Of a DNA stretch of 64,000 nt, positions 8,879 to 17,726 are shown piece by piece (positions within the stretch are counted from its first letter, which is position 1; each line of letters opens with the position of its first letter). The translations under genes and the position numbers were made by a program. The DNA is from Caballeronia insecticola (GTDB taxonomy: Bacteria; Pseudomonadota; Gammaproteobacteria; Burkholderiales; Burkholderiaceae): NCBI RefSeq assembly GCF_000402035.1, contig NC_021289.1, positions 682,001-746,000 of the forward strand, written 5' to 3'. The notes beneath the pieces were generated by a model. It was not told the DNA's origin and searched no databases. It saw nothing but the letters and a program-made list of their open reading frames with translations.

Positions 8879-9229
8879 TTACAACGTCGACAACGTCAAC
8901 GCATTCCTCACCGACGTCACGCCTTCGACGCCCTCCGCCGCCTGAGTCGCGAGCCCCATCTGCGCCTGTTCGGGCACCGTTCCTTCGAGCGTCACCGCGC
9001 CGCTGCGCACGCGCACCGTGATCGCGGTCGCCCTGAGCCCTTTCGTCTTGCTCAGTGCGCGGACCACGCTTTTCTGCAGCGCACGGTCGGCGGCTTTGGC
9101 AGCCTTGGCATCCGACGCATACGGCTGCGCCGGCACCGCCGACGCCTCCCCGCCTTGTGCGTATGCGCCGAGTGACGCAAGAACCATCAGCGCCCCGGCC
9201 GCCAGTCTGCAAACCGTCCGTTGATTCAT
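8879..9229 (-). CDS. Exported BON-domain protein
   Basis: The 116-residue product begins with a signal peptide (basic MNQRTVCR, then a hydrophobic core, then a GAYAQ cleavage region). One BON domain follows, with ITVRVRSGAVTLEGTVPE and VEGVTSVRNALTL. BON proteins sit in the periplasm or outer membrane and help with envelope stability or binding of hydrophobic ligands. The gene shares orientation with the porin 29 bases upstream, suggesting an envelope-related pair, and ends in a strong terminator. Confidence 0.88.
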   Translation of the reverse strand: MNQRTVCRLAAGALMVLASLGAYAQGGEASAVPAQPYASDAKAAKAADRALQKSVVRALSKTKGLRATAITVRVRSGAVTLEGTVPEQAQMGLATQAAEGVEGVTSVRNALTLSTL

Positions 9230-9257
9230 CGATTCTTCCCCTTTGTCGTGTTGAAAA

Positions 9258-10421
9258 TCAGAAACGATGCGTCATGCCGAGCGCAGCGAGAATCTGCTTC
9301 GAACCGCTCGCCACCGCCGTGACGCCGGGCCAGCTCATATTCGCGGTGCCGTTGTTCTTCAGATACCCGGCTCGCATATAGAGGCTCGTGCGTTTAGACA
9401 GACTATGATCGACGCCCACTTCGATACCGAGCGTGTTGTCGTGCACGCCGCGCACGTCCCGCTCGACGCCGGCGATCTCGATTACGTCTTCCGGCGTGGC
9501 CTGAATCGTCGCGCCCAGTTCCATGATGCTGGACGAGTGCACCAGCGAGGCAAGCGGCACCTGAACCGTTGGCGTGATGACGACCACCGCGCCCGGCGGC
9601 GTATCCTTCGGCCGGTTATACGAGTAATTGAACTGGAAGTTCACGATGCCCACACGGTAAGCCAGCGCGCCTGTGAAATGCTCCGTGCCCATCAGATCGA
9701 AGGTGGTCAGCAAGCCCGGCGCGCTTGCCACGAGCGGCGCCGTTTCCTGCGCGCCGTGCTGATACTGATAGCCGAGGCCCGCGTAGAAGCCATAACCCGA
9801 GTAGTTCGCCGCCAGGTCGAGCATCGCGCCGGAACGAACCGGCACGGGTTGCGTCACGGTGGCTGGCAGCGCGTACATGGCGAAGAGATGCACGCCCTTC
9901 AGATCAGGCGACTGGTACACGATCGAGTTACTGGTCCGCCCGGACACATATTGCGTAGCGAGCGTGGAGCGATCCGTCGCGCTCGCGAGGTCGGCTGCCG
10001 CCAGCGGCGACATCACTTCATTGCCGCGGAAAGGATCGGTGAAATACACGGCCCAGAAGCTCGGCTGATACTGACGTCCGAACGTGAGCGATCCATAGGT
10101 ATCGTGCTTGATTCCCACCCACGACTGGCGGTAGAACATCGCCGTCGAGTCGGCAAAGAACGCGCCGTTATTGATGTTGTAGCCGTTCTCGACATCGAAT
10201 ACCGCCTTGAGCCCGTTGCCGAGATCTTCGGTGCCCTTCAGGCCGAACAGCGAGCCGGTGGACCCGCCGCTTCGTACGGAATACGAGTGCGTTCCTCCGT
10301 TACTCAGGTACTGAACGAACGTGTCCGCTACGCCGTACAGCGTCACGCTCGACTGCGCCGCCGCTCCCCCGGCAGCCAATATCAACGTAGCCCCACAGAC
10401 ACCGCGACTGATCAAACGCAT
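9258..10421 (-). CDS. Gram-negative porin (Burkholderia OmpC-like trimeric porin)
   Basis: A 387-residue outer-membrane beta-barrel with a signal peptide ending AAAQ. The mature start SSVTLYGVADTFVQY is typical of Burkholderiales porins, as are the GTEDLGNGLKAVFDVENGY and FGRQYQPSFWAVY segments. The C-terminal residue is phenylalanine (LGMTHRF), the assembly signal for BamA. It would allow passive uptake of small hydrophilic solutes, perhaps the substrate of the neighbouring oxidation genes. Confidence 0.95.
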   Translation of the reverse strand: MRLISRGVCGATLILAAGGAAAQSSVTLYGVADTFVQYLSNGGTHSYSVRSGGSTGSLFGLKGTEDLGNGLKAVFDVENGYNINNGAFFADSTAMFYRQSWVGIKHDTYGSLTFGRQYQPSFWAVYFTDPFRGNEVMSPLAAADLASATDRSTLATQYVSGRTSNSIVYQSPDLKGVHLFAMYALPATVTQPVPVRSGAMLDLAANYSGYGFYAGLGYQYQHGAQETAPLVASAPGLLTTFDLMGTEHFTGALAYRVGIVNFQFNYSYNRPKDTPPGAVVVITPTVQVPLASLVHSSSIMELGATIQATPEDVIEIAGVERDVRGVHDNTLGIEVGVDHSLSKRTSLYMRAGYLKNNGTANMSWPGVTAVASGSKQILAALGMTHRF

Positions 10422-10824
10422 GCATGTCTCCCCTTTTTTGATTGCCGTATCCGACGGGCGCGGGTCAAGTCAACTCATGCCGATGCCGGCCGTGACGACG
10501 CGCGGTCAATAGCCGTGCGGGTCGTCGCGGGCCATATTGCAGGGAGGTCCATGCGGATCACCTACCCCAACGGAGGGGGAACGGGAATACCCCGAGCGTG
10601 CAATCGACAGCCGCGCGCATCACGCCCCCCGGCACAGGGGGCTACGGGCGTTCGTCGTTCGACTAGGCTCGATGGTGTCGATCATGTGTTGATCACTTGC
10701 CGGCACTCGAGCGCACTCGAAGCGCGGATGCGCCTCGCTTCGAGAGATGCCATTCGTCACCGATGAAGCGGCGAATCTCGAGACCATCGCCACCGAAAGA
10801 TTGCCTTCCGAAAGCGAGAAACCT
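10422..10824. other. Divergent intergenic region, porin / DUF2889
   Basis: No convincing gene is present in these 403 bases. They should carry the porin promoter on the left and the DUF2889 promoter on the right. A GCCCCC/GGGGGC inverted repeat with a 7-nt loop lies at 10624-10642. A frame in phase with the DUF2889 protein extends back to 10747, but the extension looks non-coding. Confidence 0.5.
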
Positions 10825-11442
10825 ATGCCAGTCATCTCATCGAATCCTTCGGCGCGCAGGCTCATCCATACGCGTCATATCGAATGCATGGGCTTCGAAC
10901 GAAGCGACGGTCTGTTCGACATCGAAGGCCGCATGCGCGACACGAAGGCCGCCGACGCCGACCTGCTCTTCAAGACCGTGCCCGCCGGAATGCCGATTCA
11001 CGACATGCGCATCGTGGTCACGATCGATGCGAAGCTCGTGATCCGGCAAATCGTCGCGCACACCGACGCTTCGCCGAGCCGCTTCTGCACGGAAATCAAT
11101 CACGCGTATCGCAGCCTCGAAGGGCTGAGTATCGGCGCGGGCTTCATGAAGGAGGTCAGGAGCCGCTTGAGCGGGTCGAAAGGCTGCACGCATCTGACCG
11201 AGTTGCTCGGTCCCATCGCGACAACGGCCTTCCAGACCTTGATCGGCATGCGCCGCGCGGTCGCCCCGCCGAACGGCGCCGATGAAGGAGAACGCGCCGT
11301 TCAGGCCCATCCGATGATCGACACCTGCCACGCCTGGCGCGCGGGCGGCGAGGTCGTGAAATTCGTGCTGCAGAGCAAACAGGAACCGACGCGAGACAAG
11401 ACACACGCGACGGACGCGGCCCCCTTGCCGGAGCGCTCCTGA
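10825..11442 (+). CDS. DUF2889-family protein
   Basis: A soluble protein of 205 residues when started at ATG 10825. The opening (ARRLIHTRHIECMGFERSDG then FDIEGRMRDTK) and the centre (MPIHDMRIVVTIDAKLVIRQI, CTHLTELLGPIATTAFQT) match what I recall of DUF2889. The biochemical function of the family is unknown. It lies 130 bases before a large LuxR regulator on the same strand and upstream of acyl-CoA catabolic genes, so a link to that pathway is possible but unproven. An in-frame start at 10747 exists and is less likely. Confidence 0.8.
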   Translation: MPVISSNPSARRLIHTRHIECMGFERSDGLFDIEGRMRDTKAADADLLFKTVPAGMPIHDMRIVVTIDAKLVIRQIVAHTDASPSRFCTEINHAYRSLEGLSIGAGFMKEVRSRLSGSKGCTHLTELLGPIATTAFQTLIGMRRAVAPPNGADEGERAVQAHPMIDTCHAWRAGGEVVKFVLQSKQEPTRDKTHATDAAPLPERS

Positions 11443-11571
11443 TCCGGGAAGTCACTCCCCTGCGGACCGGAAAGCGCGACCTGCGCTGCGCTACAATGTG
11501 CCGATCATTATTTCGTCCTTCGGCCCTCGCCCTCGTTGCGCGAAGCCGAAGCGCGCAAGGCGCAGGTCACG

Positions 11572-14427
11572 ATGCCGCAGAATTCCCCTCCCGCGGACGC
11601 ACGCCAGCCTCATCGCGGCGCCGCGGAGTTCCGAGCTGATCCGCGCTTGATTCCGCCACGCAATACCGCCCGTGTCGTCGCGCGCGAACGTCTGCTGGCC
11701 ACGTTGCTCGACGCGCGGCGCAACCGTTGCGTCGTGCTCCAGGGCCCGGCGGGCTGCGGCAAGACGAGCCTGCTGATCGCGTGGCGCGAAGCATTGCTGT
11801 CGCTCGGTTTCGACATCGCCTGGCTCACGCTCGCGCCCGAAGACAACGAACTCACGCACTTCCTCGACTACCTCGTCGCGAGCCTCACTCAGGTCGATCC
11901 GGCGATATGCCACGAAGCCACGTTGCTCGGTGGCCGCGGCATGGACGACGAGGCGGTCGAGCGCACGATCATCGCCCTCGTGCGCGGTATCGCCGCACAT
12001 TCGAACGATGTCGTGCTGGTGCTCGACGACCTGCACCACGTCTCCAACGCGCGCAATCACGAAGCATTGCAATGGCTGCTCGATTACGCGCCGGCCAATC
12101 TCCATCTCGTGCTGGTTTCGCGCGCCGCGCTGCCGCTCTCGCTCGGACGCCCGCGCGATCAGGGTCTGGTGCTGGAACTGGACATGCGCGATCTGCGCTT
12201 CACGGCCGCCGAATCCGAGGCGTTCCTCAAGGCTCAGCTGGGTGAGATCAGCCAGCGCGATGCGCGCCACTTGCACGAACAAACCGACGGCTGGGTGGCA
12301 GGGCTGCAACTCTTCGCCATGCGCCTGAAAGACAAGAAGCAGGCCGCGACGGACTCCGCCTCCGCCGATCCGCTCGCGAACGCTCAACGTCTCGATGCCC
12401 GCGGTTTCGCGGCGTATTTCGAGCGCGAAGTGCTGTCGCGCCTTGCGCCTTCGGAAGTGGAATTGCTGGTCCGGATGGCGAGTTGCGCCCGCGTGTGCGC
12501 ACCGCTGTGCATCGCCCTGACCGGCGACGCGCAGTCTCCCGCCGAAGTGCGCGCGCTGCTGACGCGACTCGAGAGCGACAACCTGTTCATCGCGCCTGTC
12601 GCGCCTATCGAGAGTCCGGGCAGCGAGACGTGGTATCGGCTGAATCCGCTCTTTCGCGAGACCTTGCTCGAACGCTTTCACGAACGCAGCGAACTGCATC
12701 GGCGCGAGGTGCATCGGGCCGCGTGGATCTGGTTTCGCGATCACGATCAGCACGACGATGCCGTGCGGCACGCGCTGCTCGCCGGCGAATCGGCGGCGGC
12801 GGCCGACCTCGTGCTGCGCGTCGCGCGCGCGATGCAGATCAGGGGCGATCTGCGCAAACTGGTCGGGCTGATACGCCTGCTGCCGCTTGCCGAAGTGCAG
12901 ACGCGCATCGGACTGCGGCTGTGGATGGTGCACCTGCAACTGTATGCGCGCGAATTTGACGCCTGCGCCGCGGCCATCGAACGTTTGCAAGCCGACATCC
13001 CGGACAGCGACACGCATTCGCGCTATCGCCTCGTTCTGTTGCGGGCGGCGCTTGCGCTTCAGCGCGACGAAACCGACGAAGCCATGGCCGTGTTGCCGCA
13101 GATGCTGGAGATTCCCGCGCACGCGGACAACCTCGCCGTGGGCGGTCGCAACAATTTGCTGTCATGGATCTACATGCGGCGCGGCGAATACGAAGAGGCG
13201 CGGCGCGTGCAGCGCGAGGCGCCGCCGCTGCTCGTGGAAGGCGTGCCGCTCGTGGGCACGTCGGCGGGCATGCTGAATGGCCGATGCATCGCCGGGTTCA
13301 GCTATGCGCTGGAGGGCAAATTTATCCAGGTGGAACGCATCAGCCGCGACGTGCTGTTCGAAGCCGATCAACTCGGCAGCGCCGCCGCCGAAGCCGCGTG
13401 TTTTGCGGCGGCCCTGCTCGGCGAAGTGCTGTACGAGTTCAACGAACTGGACGCGGCGCGCAAGCTGCTGGAAGACCGCGTCGACGTGCTCGAACGCGTC
13501 TCCATTCCGGATTCCGTGCTGCGGGTGTTGACGGTGCTGTCGGCGGTGCACGCGGCGGCGGGTCATCATCTCGACGCGTTCGCCTATCTCGAACGTCTCG
13601 AAGAGTACGCGATGCAAAACGGCTTGCATCGGCTCGTCGCTCATAGCGTGGCTGCGCAGATCAATCGTCATCTGCAAAACGGACAGTCCGATGCCGCCGA
13701 GGCAGGCCTTGCCCGCATCGACATGATCGCCGCACGCGTCGCGATGCCTCCCTCGCAAGCCGCGATGGGAACCGCCGCCGAAGTTCACGCGCTGGCGGAG
13801 AGCGCGCACATCAACCGGTGTATCGCTCATGAAAATTTCGACGGCGCCGCAAGCCGTCTTCGCGCGCTGATTCCGTTCTGCGAGGCGCGCGGCTGGCAAC
13901 GGCATGTGGCGCACTTCCAGCTTCAGGCGGCTGTCGTCGATGCGCGCTGCGGACGAACCGACGCCGCCCGCAACGGCGTGCTTGCCGCGCTGCGCCGGGG
14001 CCATCGGCTCGGGCTCGTGCGCAGTCTGCTCGACGCCGATCCCGGCGCACTCGATCTCATCGACACCGTGGTGCAAGGCGAGGCGCACGACCCGGTTTTG
14101 TCGTTCTATGTGAGCCGGCTGCACGCGGCGCAAAAAGCGACAGCAGCCCTGCGCGAGCCGCCGGCGGCCAAACCCGGCAATCGCGGCGCGGCGGCCGTCG
14201 GCGCTGAAACCCTGAGCGAGCGCGAGGCGCGGGTGGTCGGCCTGCTCTCGCAAGCGTTGCCCAACAAGAAAATTGCCCGCACGCTCGGCATTTCGCCCGA
14301 GACCGTCAAGTGGCATCTGAAGAACATCTACGGCAAGCTCGGCGTATCGAGCCGCGATGAGGCCGTCGCCCGCGTGCGCGACCTCGAACTGGGCACGCCA
14401 CCCATTACCGGCGACGAAGCCGTCTGA
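11572..14427 (+). CDS. MalT-type LuxR-family transcriptional regulator A
   Basis: A very large regulator (951 residues) with STAND ATPase architecture. Walker A GPAGCGKT is at 58-65 and a Walker-B-like VLVLDDLHH follows. A long helical-repeat (TPR-like) sensor region fills about 350-850, and a C-terminal LuxR helix-turn-helix at about 881-935 has LSERE, NKKIARTLGISPETVKWHL and KNIYGKL. Such proteins bind an inducer and ATP, oligomerise and activate transcription. It stands upstream of acyl-CoA gene set A in the same direction and probably activates it. ATG 11572 was chosen over an upstream TTG at 11536 because AAGG precedes it. TACAAT at 11492-11497 is a possible -10 element. A close paralogue heads set B. 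Confidence 0.92.
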   Translation: MPQNSPPADARQPHRGAAEFRADPRLIPPRNTARVVARERLLATLLDARRNRCVVLQGPAGCGKTSLLIAWREALLSLGFDIAWLTLAPEDNELTHFLDYLVASLTQVDPAICHEATLLGGRGMDDEAVERTIIALVRGIAAHSNDVVLVLDDLHHVSNARNHEALQWLLDYAPANLHLVLVSRAALPLSLGRPRDQGLVLELDMRDLRFTAAESEAFLKAQLGEISQRDARHLHEQTDGWVAGLQLFAMRLKDKKQAATDSASADPLANAQRLDARGFAAYFEREVLSRLAPSEVELLVRMASCARVCAPLCIALTGDAQSPAEVRALLTRLESDNLFIAPVAPIESPGSETWYRLNPLFRETLLERFHERSELHRREVHRAAWIWFRDHDQHDDAVRHALLAGESAAAADLVLRVARAMQIRGDLRKLVGLIRLLPLAEVQTRIGLRLWMVHLQLYAREFDACAAAIERLQADIPDSDTHSRYRLVLLRAALALQRDETDEAMAVLPQMLEIPAHADNLAVGGRNNLLSWIYMRRGEYEEARRVQREAPPLLVEGVPLVGTSAGMLNGRCIAGFSYALEGKFIQVERISRDVLFEADQLGSAAAEAACFAAALLGEVLYEFNELDAARKLLEDRVDVLERVSIPDSVLRVLTVLSAVHAAAGHHLDAFAYLERLEEYAMQNGLHRLVAHSVAAQINRHLQNGQSDAAEAGLARIDMIAARVAMPPSQAAMGTAAEVHALAESAHINRCIAHENFDGAASRLRALIPFCEARGWQRHVAHFQLQAAVVDARCGRTDAARNGVLAALRRGHRLGLVRSLLDADPGALDLIDTVVQGEAHDPVLSFYVSRLHAAQKATAALREPPAAKPGNRGAAAVGAETLSEREARVVGLLSQALPNKKIARTLGISPETVKWHLKNIYGKLGVSSRDEAVARVRDLELGTPPITGDEAV

Positions 14428-14621
14428 CGCGCGGCCCGTCGGCATCTGCTTCGCGGCCGTGCTCCATCCGTTCCCGCTACCCGGCTCGGGTGGTTCGTGA
14501 TCGGGCGCGAGCCACTATTCTGTGACTCAAGAGTTCGCGCGCAATCGTCAGCAGCGCGCAACTCATAAAACCAACGCCAGCGCGCACCATGACGCGCGCT
14601 GATGCTCAGGAGACAAGCGTA

Positions 14622-16502
14622 ATGACGACGCTCATGGCTGATGAATCCACGGTAGCCCCTTATCGTCCTGTTCGCTTTCCGGAACGGCGTCCGACGGTCG
14701 AACGCCGCGCCGATGGCACGCTGGTGCTCCGGTCGTCGAGCCTGCCTCCCGACGTCGCGCAGAAGAGCTTCGCCGGTTTCATCCCCGAATGGGCCGAGCG
14801 TCGCGGCGACAGCCTCGCGTTCTGCCAGCGCGACGAAAACGGCGCGTGGCGCTCGCTCAGCTGGCGCGCGCTGTGGCTGCAAGTGCAGACGGTCGCGGCC
14901 AGCCTGCTCGACATGGGCCTCGGTCAGAAGCGGCCGCTGGTGCTGCTCTCGGGCAACTCCATCGAACAGGCCGTGTTGCTGCTGGCCGCCGAATATGTCG
15001 GCATTCCGACCGCACCGGTGTCGCCCGCCTACTCCACGCTGAGCAAAAATTTTGCGCGCCTGAAAGGCGTGCTCGAACTCGTGCCGCCTGCCGCGGTGTA
15101 CGTGCAGGACTCGACGCAATTCGAACGCGCACTCGCCCTCACCGAACTGGCCGCGACGCCGGTCATCGCAGTGCGCAATATCCAGCCCCAACAACGCGCC
15201 TGGACCGACCTGCTCGCCACTGACCTGACGCCCGCGCGCATTGCCGCAGTCGCAACGGCACACGCGGCGATTCGCGAGAGCGACACCGCGCGCATCCTCT
15301 TTACATCGGGTTCGACGGGTACGCCGAAGGGCGTGCCGCTCTCCTACGGCAATTTCAAAGCGGTGGCCTCGTATTACGCCGACAACCTCGGCTGGCTGAG
15401 CGAATCGCAACCGGTATTTCTCGACTGGCTGCCGTGGCACCACGGCTTGGGCGGCGTGCTGAACATCGGGCGCTCGATCCAGTTCGGGGCGACTCATCAT
15501 ATCGACGACGGACGGCCGCTGCCCGGCATGATCGAGCGCACCGTGCGCAATTTGCGCGAAGTCTCGCCGACGATCTTCACCAGCGTGCCTTCCGCATGGG
15601 CCGTGCTGGCGGGCGAACTCGAACGGGACCCGGTGCTGGCGCGCAGCCTGTTTGCCAACGTGCAGTATTTCGGCTACGGCGGCGCCAGCTTGCCGACCGA
15701 CGTATCGCGCCGCATCCAGCGCGCGGCCGTCGATACGGTCGGCGAACGCATCGTCTTCTCGACGGGTCTTGCTTGCACCGAGACGAGCGGCATGGGCACG
15801 TATTGCGGCTGGGCATCGGCGGATGTGGGCAACATCGGCGGCCCGGTGCCGGGCTCGGAAGTGAAGCTCCTGCCGCTCGCGGGCGGCGACGGGCGCTACG
15901 AAATCCGCATGCGCGGCGCCAACGTGTTTGCGGGCTATATCGGCAATCCGGCGCTCACGGCCGCCGCGTTCGACGACGAAGGCTTCTTCCGCCTGGGCGA
16001 CGCGGTGCGTCTCGCGAATCCGGACGATCCGGGCCAGGGCCTGCTCTTCGCCGGCCGCGTGGTCGAGGACTTCAAGCTGATGAACGGCACATGGGTGCAG
16101 ACCGGCGCGGTGCGCCTCGACCTGCTCGACCTCTGCGCGCCGCTCATTTCGGATGCCGTGATCTGCGGCCACGACCACGATTTTCTTGCCGCGCTCGCGT
16201 GGCCGAACGTGGCCGCATGCCGGCGCCTCGCGCCCGAACTCGCCGAACTCGACGCGGCCGCGCTCGCCGAGCATCCCGTCGTGGTCGCGGCGTTGCGCGA
16301 ACGTCTCGCCGGGAATCAGGGCGGCGGTGCGAGCCGCACCATCGAACGTCTGATGCTGATGGCGGAGCCGCCTTCGATCGATGCCAATGAAATCGCCGAG
16401 AAAGGATACGTGAACCAGGCCGTGACTCGCGCGCGCCGGGCGCATCTCATCGAACAGCTTTACTGCACCGAACCCGCAGCACATATCGCCCGAGTGCGAT
16501 AA
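14622..16502 (+). CDS. AMP-forming acyl/aryl-CoA ligase, feruloyl-CoA synthase-like
   Basis: The protein has 626 residues and activates a carboxylic acid with ATP and CoA. The adenylate-forming P-loop ILFTSGSTGTPKGVP lies at about residues 225-239. The ATP motif and the hinge GDAVRLANP are present in the second half. The C-terminus (DANEIAEKGYVNQ followed by RRAHLIEQLY) follows the feruloyl-CoA-synthase subgroup rather than the fatty acid ligases. ATG 14622 has AGGAGACA upstream; ATG 14589 is in frame but lacks a ribosome site. It is the first gene of set A and should feed the dehydrogenase, hydratase and thiolase downstream. The acid is not identifiable and could be aromatic, cyclic or branched. 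Confidence 0.9.
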   Translation: MTTLMADESTVAPYRPVRFPERRPTVERRADGTLVLRSSSLPPDVAQKSFAGFIPEWAERRGDSLAFCQRDENGAWRSLSWRALWLQVQTVAASLLDMGLGQKRPLVLLSGNSIEQAVLLLAAEYVGIPTAPVSPAYSTLSKNFARLKGVLELVPPAAVYVQDSTQFERALALTELAATPVIAVRNIQPQQRAWTDLLATDLTPARIAAVATAHAAIRESDTARILFTSGSTGTPKGVPLSYGNFKAVASYYADNLGWLSESQPVFLDWLPWHHGLGGVLNIGRSIQFGATHHIDDGRPLPGMIERTVRNLREVSPTIFTSVPSAWAVLAGELERDPVLARSLFANVQYFGYGGASLPTDVSRRIQRAAVDTVGERIVFSTGLACTETSGMGTYCGWASADVGNIGGPVPGSEVKLLPLAGGDGRYEIRMRGANVFAGYIGNPALTAAAFDDEGFFRLGDAVRLANPDDPGQGLLFAGRVVEDFKLMNGTWVQTGAVRLDLLDLCAPLISDAVICGHDHDFLAALAWPNVAACRRLAPELAELDAAALAEHPVVVAALRERLAGNQGGGASRTIERLMLMAEPPSIDANEIAEKGYVNQAVTRARRAHLIEQLYCTEPAAHIARVR

Positions 16503-16560
16503 CGCCATTCACGAAAGTAATTCACGAAACTGAGCCGGTTCCCTTTTCAGGAATTTAGTT

Positions 16561-17700
16561 ATGCAAATCACACGCACCGTCTTTCGTGACGACCATGAAA
16601 TGCTGCGCACCACGGTGCGCCGCTTCCTGCAAAAGGAATGCGCGCCCAAACAGGCGGAATGGGACAAGGCCGGCCGCGTCGATCGCGAGACCTGGCTCAA
16701 GGCAGGCCGCGAAGGTCTGCTGTGTCTCACCTTGCCGACGGAATACGGCGGCGGCGGCGGCGACTTCGGCCACGCGGCGATCCTCAACGAGGAAACGAAT
16801 CGCGCGGGCCTAAGCGGTCTCGGCTTCGGCGTGCACTCGGACATCATCGCGCCGTATATCGCGCGCATCGGCAACGAGGAGCAGAAGCAGCAATGGCTGC
16901 CGAAAGCGTGCTCCGGCGAATCCATTCTCGCGATCGGCATGACGGAGCCCGGCACCGGCAGCGATCTGAAGGCGATCCGCACCACCGCGTTGCGGGACGG
17001 CGACGAGTATGTGATCAACGGCAGCAAGACGTTCATCAGTAACGGCTTGAACGCCGACCTGATCGTGCTCGTCTGCAAGACCGATCCCAGCGCGGGCGCC
17101 AAGGGCGTCAGCCTGATCGTCGTCGAGGCGAACCGCGAGGGATTCCGCCGTGGCCGCAAGCTCGACAAAGTCGGCATGCATTCGCAGGACACGGCCGAGC
17201 TGTTCTTCGACAACGTCCGCGTGCCGGTGAGCAATCGGCTCGGCGAGGAAGGCAAGGGCTTCGCCTATCTGATGGGCGAGCTGCCGCAGGAGCGGCTTTC
17301 AATCGCCATCGGCGCGGCCGCGAAACTCGAAGCCTGCCTCGAACACACGATCGATTACGTGAAGGACCGCAGGGCCTTCAATCAGACCGTGTGGGACTTC
17401 CAGAACACGAAATTCAAGCTCGCCGACATCAAGGCACAGGCCACCGCCGTACGGCTGATGGTCGATCACTATCTCGCCGAGCATGTGCGCCGACGCCTGA
17501 CGCTGGAAGAAGCGGCCATCGCCAAGCTGTTCGCGACGGAATCGCTCGGCAAGGCGCTCGACGACATGGTTCAACTGCACGGCGGCTACGGCTACATGCT
17601 GGAGTACCCGGTGGCCCGGGCCTTCGCCGATGCACGCGTCAACCGTATCTACGGCGGCACCAGCGAGGTCATGCGCGACCTCATCTCCCGCAAGCTGTAA
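16561..17700 (+). CDS. Acyl-CoA dehydrogenase (set A)
   Basis: A flavoenzyme of 379 residues that introduces the alpha-beta double bond in an acyl-CoA and hands electrons to ETF. Family motifs are complete in one chain: MTEPGTGSD at 127-135, the FAD-contact segment [17 protein letters not shown] near residue 268, and the C-terminal RIYGGTSEVMRDLI. The Glu of the common YEGT motif is Gly here, as in long-chain and isovaleryl-type enzymes whose base lies elsewhere. The paralogue opening set B has the same length and long identical stretches ([26 protein letters not shown]). It begins 58 bases after the ligase gene and ends 26 bases before the thiolase gene. Confidence 0.95.
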   Translation: MQITRTVFRDDHEMLRTTVRRFLQKECAPKQAEWDKAGRVDRETWLKAGREGLLCLTLPTEYGGGGGDFGHAAILNEETNRAGLSGLGFGVHSDIIAPYIARIGNEEQKQQWLPKACSGESILAIGMTEPGTGSDLKAIRTTALRDGDEYVINGSKTFISNGLNADLIVLVCKTDPSAGAKGVSLIVVEANREGFRRGRKLDKVGMHSQDTAELFFDNVRVPVSNRLGEEGKGFAYLMGELPQERLSIAIGAAAKLEACLEHTIDYVKDRRAFNQTVWDFQNTKFKLADIKAQATAVRLMVDHYLAEHVRRRLTLEEAAIAKLFATESLGKALDDMVQLHGGYGYMLEYPVARAFADARVNRIYGGTSEVMRDLISRKL

Positions 17701-17726
17701 ATCGAACAATCCCAAGGAGCAGTGAT

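Noticed and set aside
11491..13122. 543-codon minus-strand open frame opposite regulator A
   Set aside because: Low-complexity basic composition; the plus-strand protein has Walker and HTH motifs in one continuous frame.
14328..16508. 726-codon minus-strand open frame opposite the set A ligase
   Set aside because: The ligase frame has all adenylation motifs and a good ribosome site; this one has none.
17391..17726. 5' extension of the set A thiolase frame
   Set aside because: The extension is in the wrong frame inside the dehydrogenase gene and lacks a ribosome site; ATG 17727 has AAGGAG and matches the set B paralogue.
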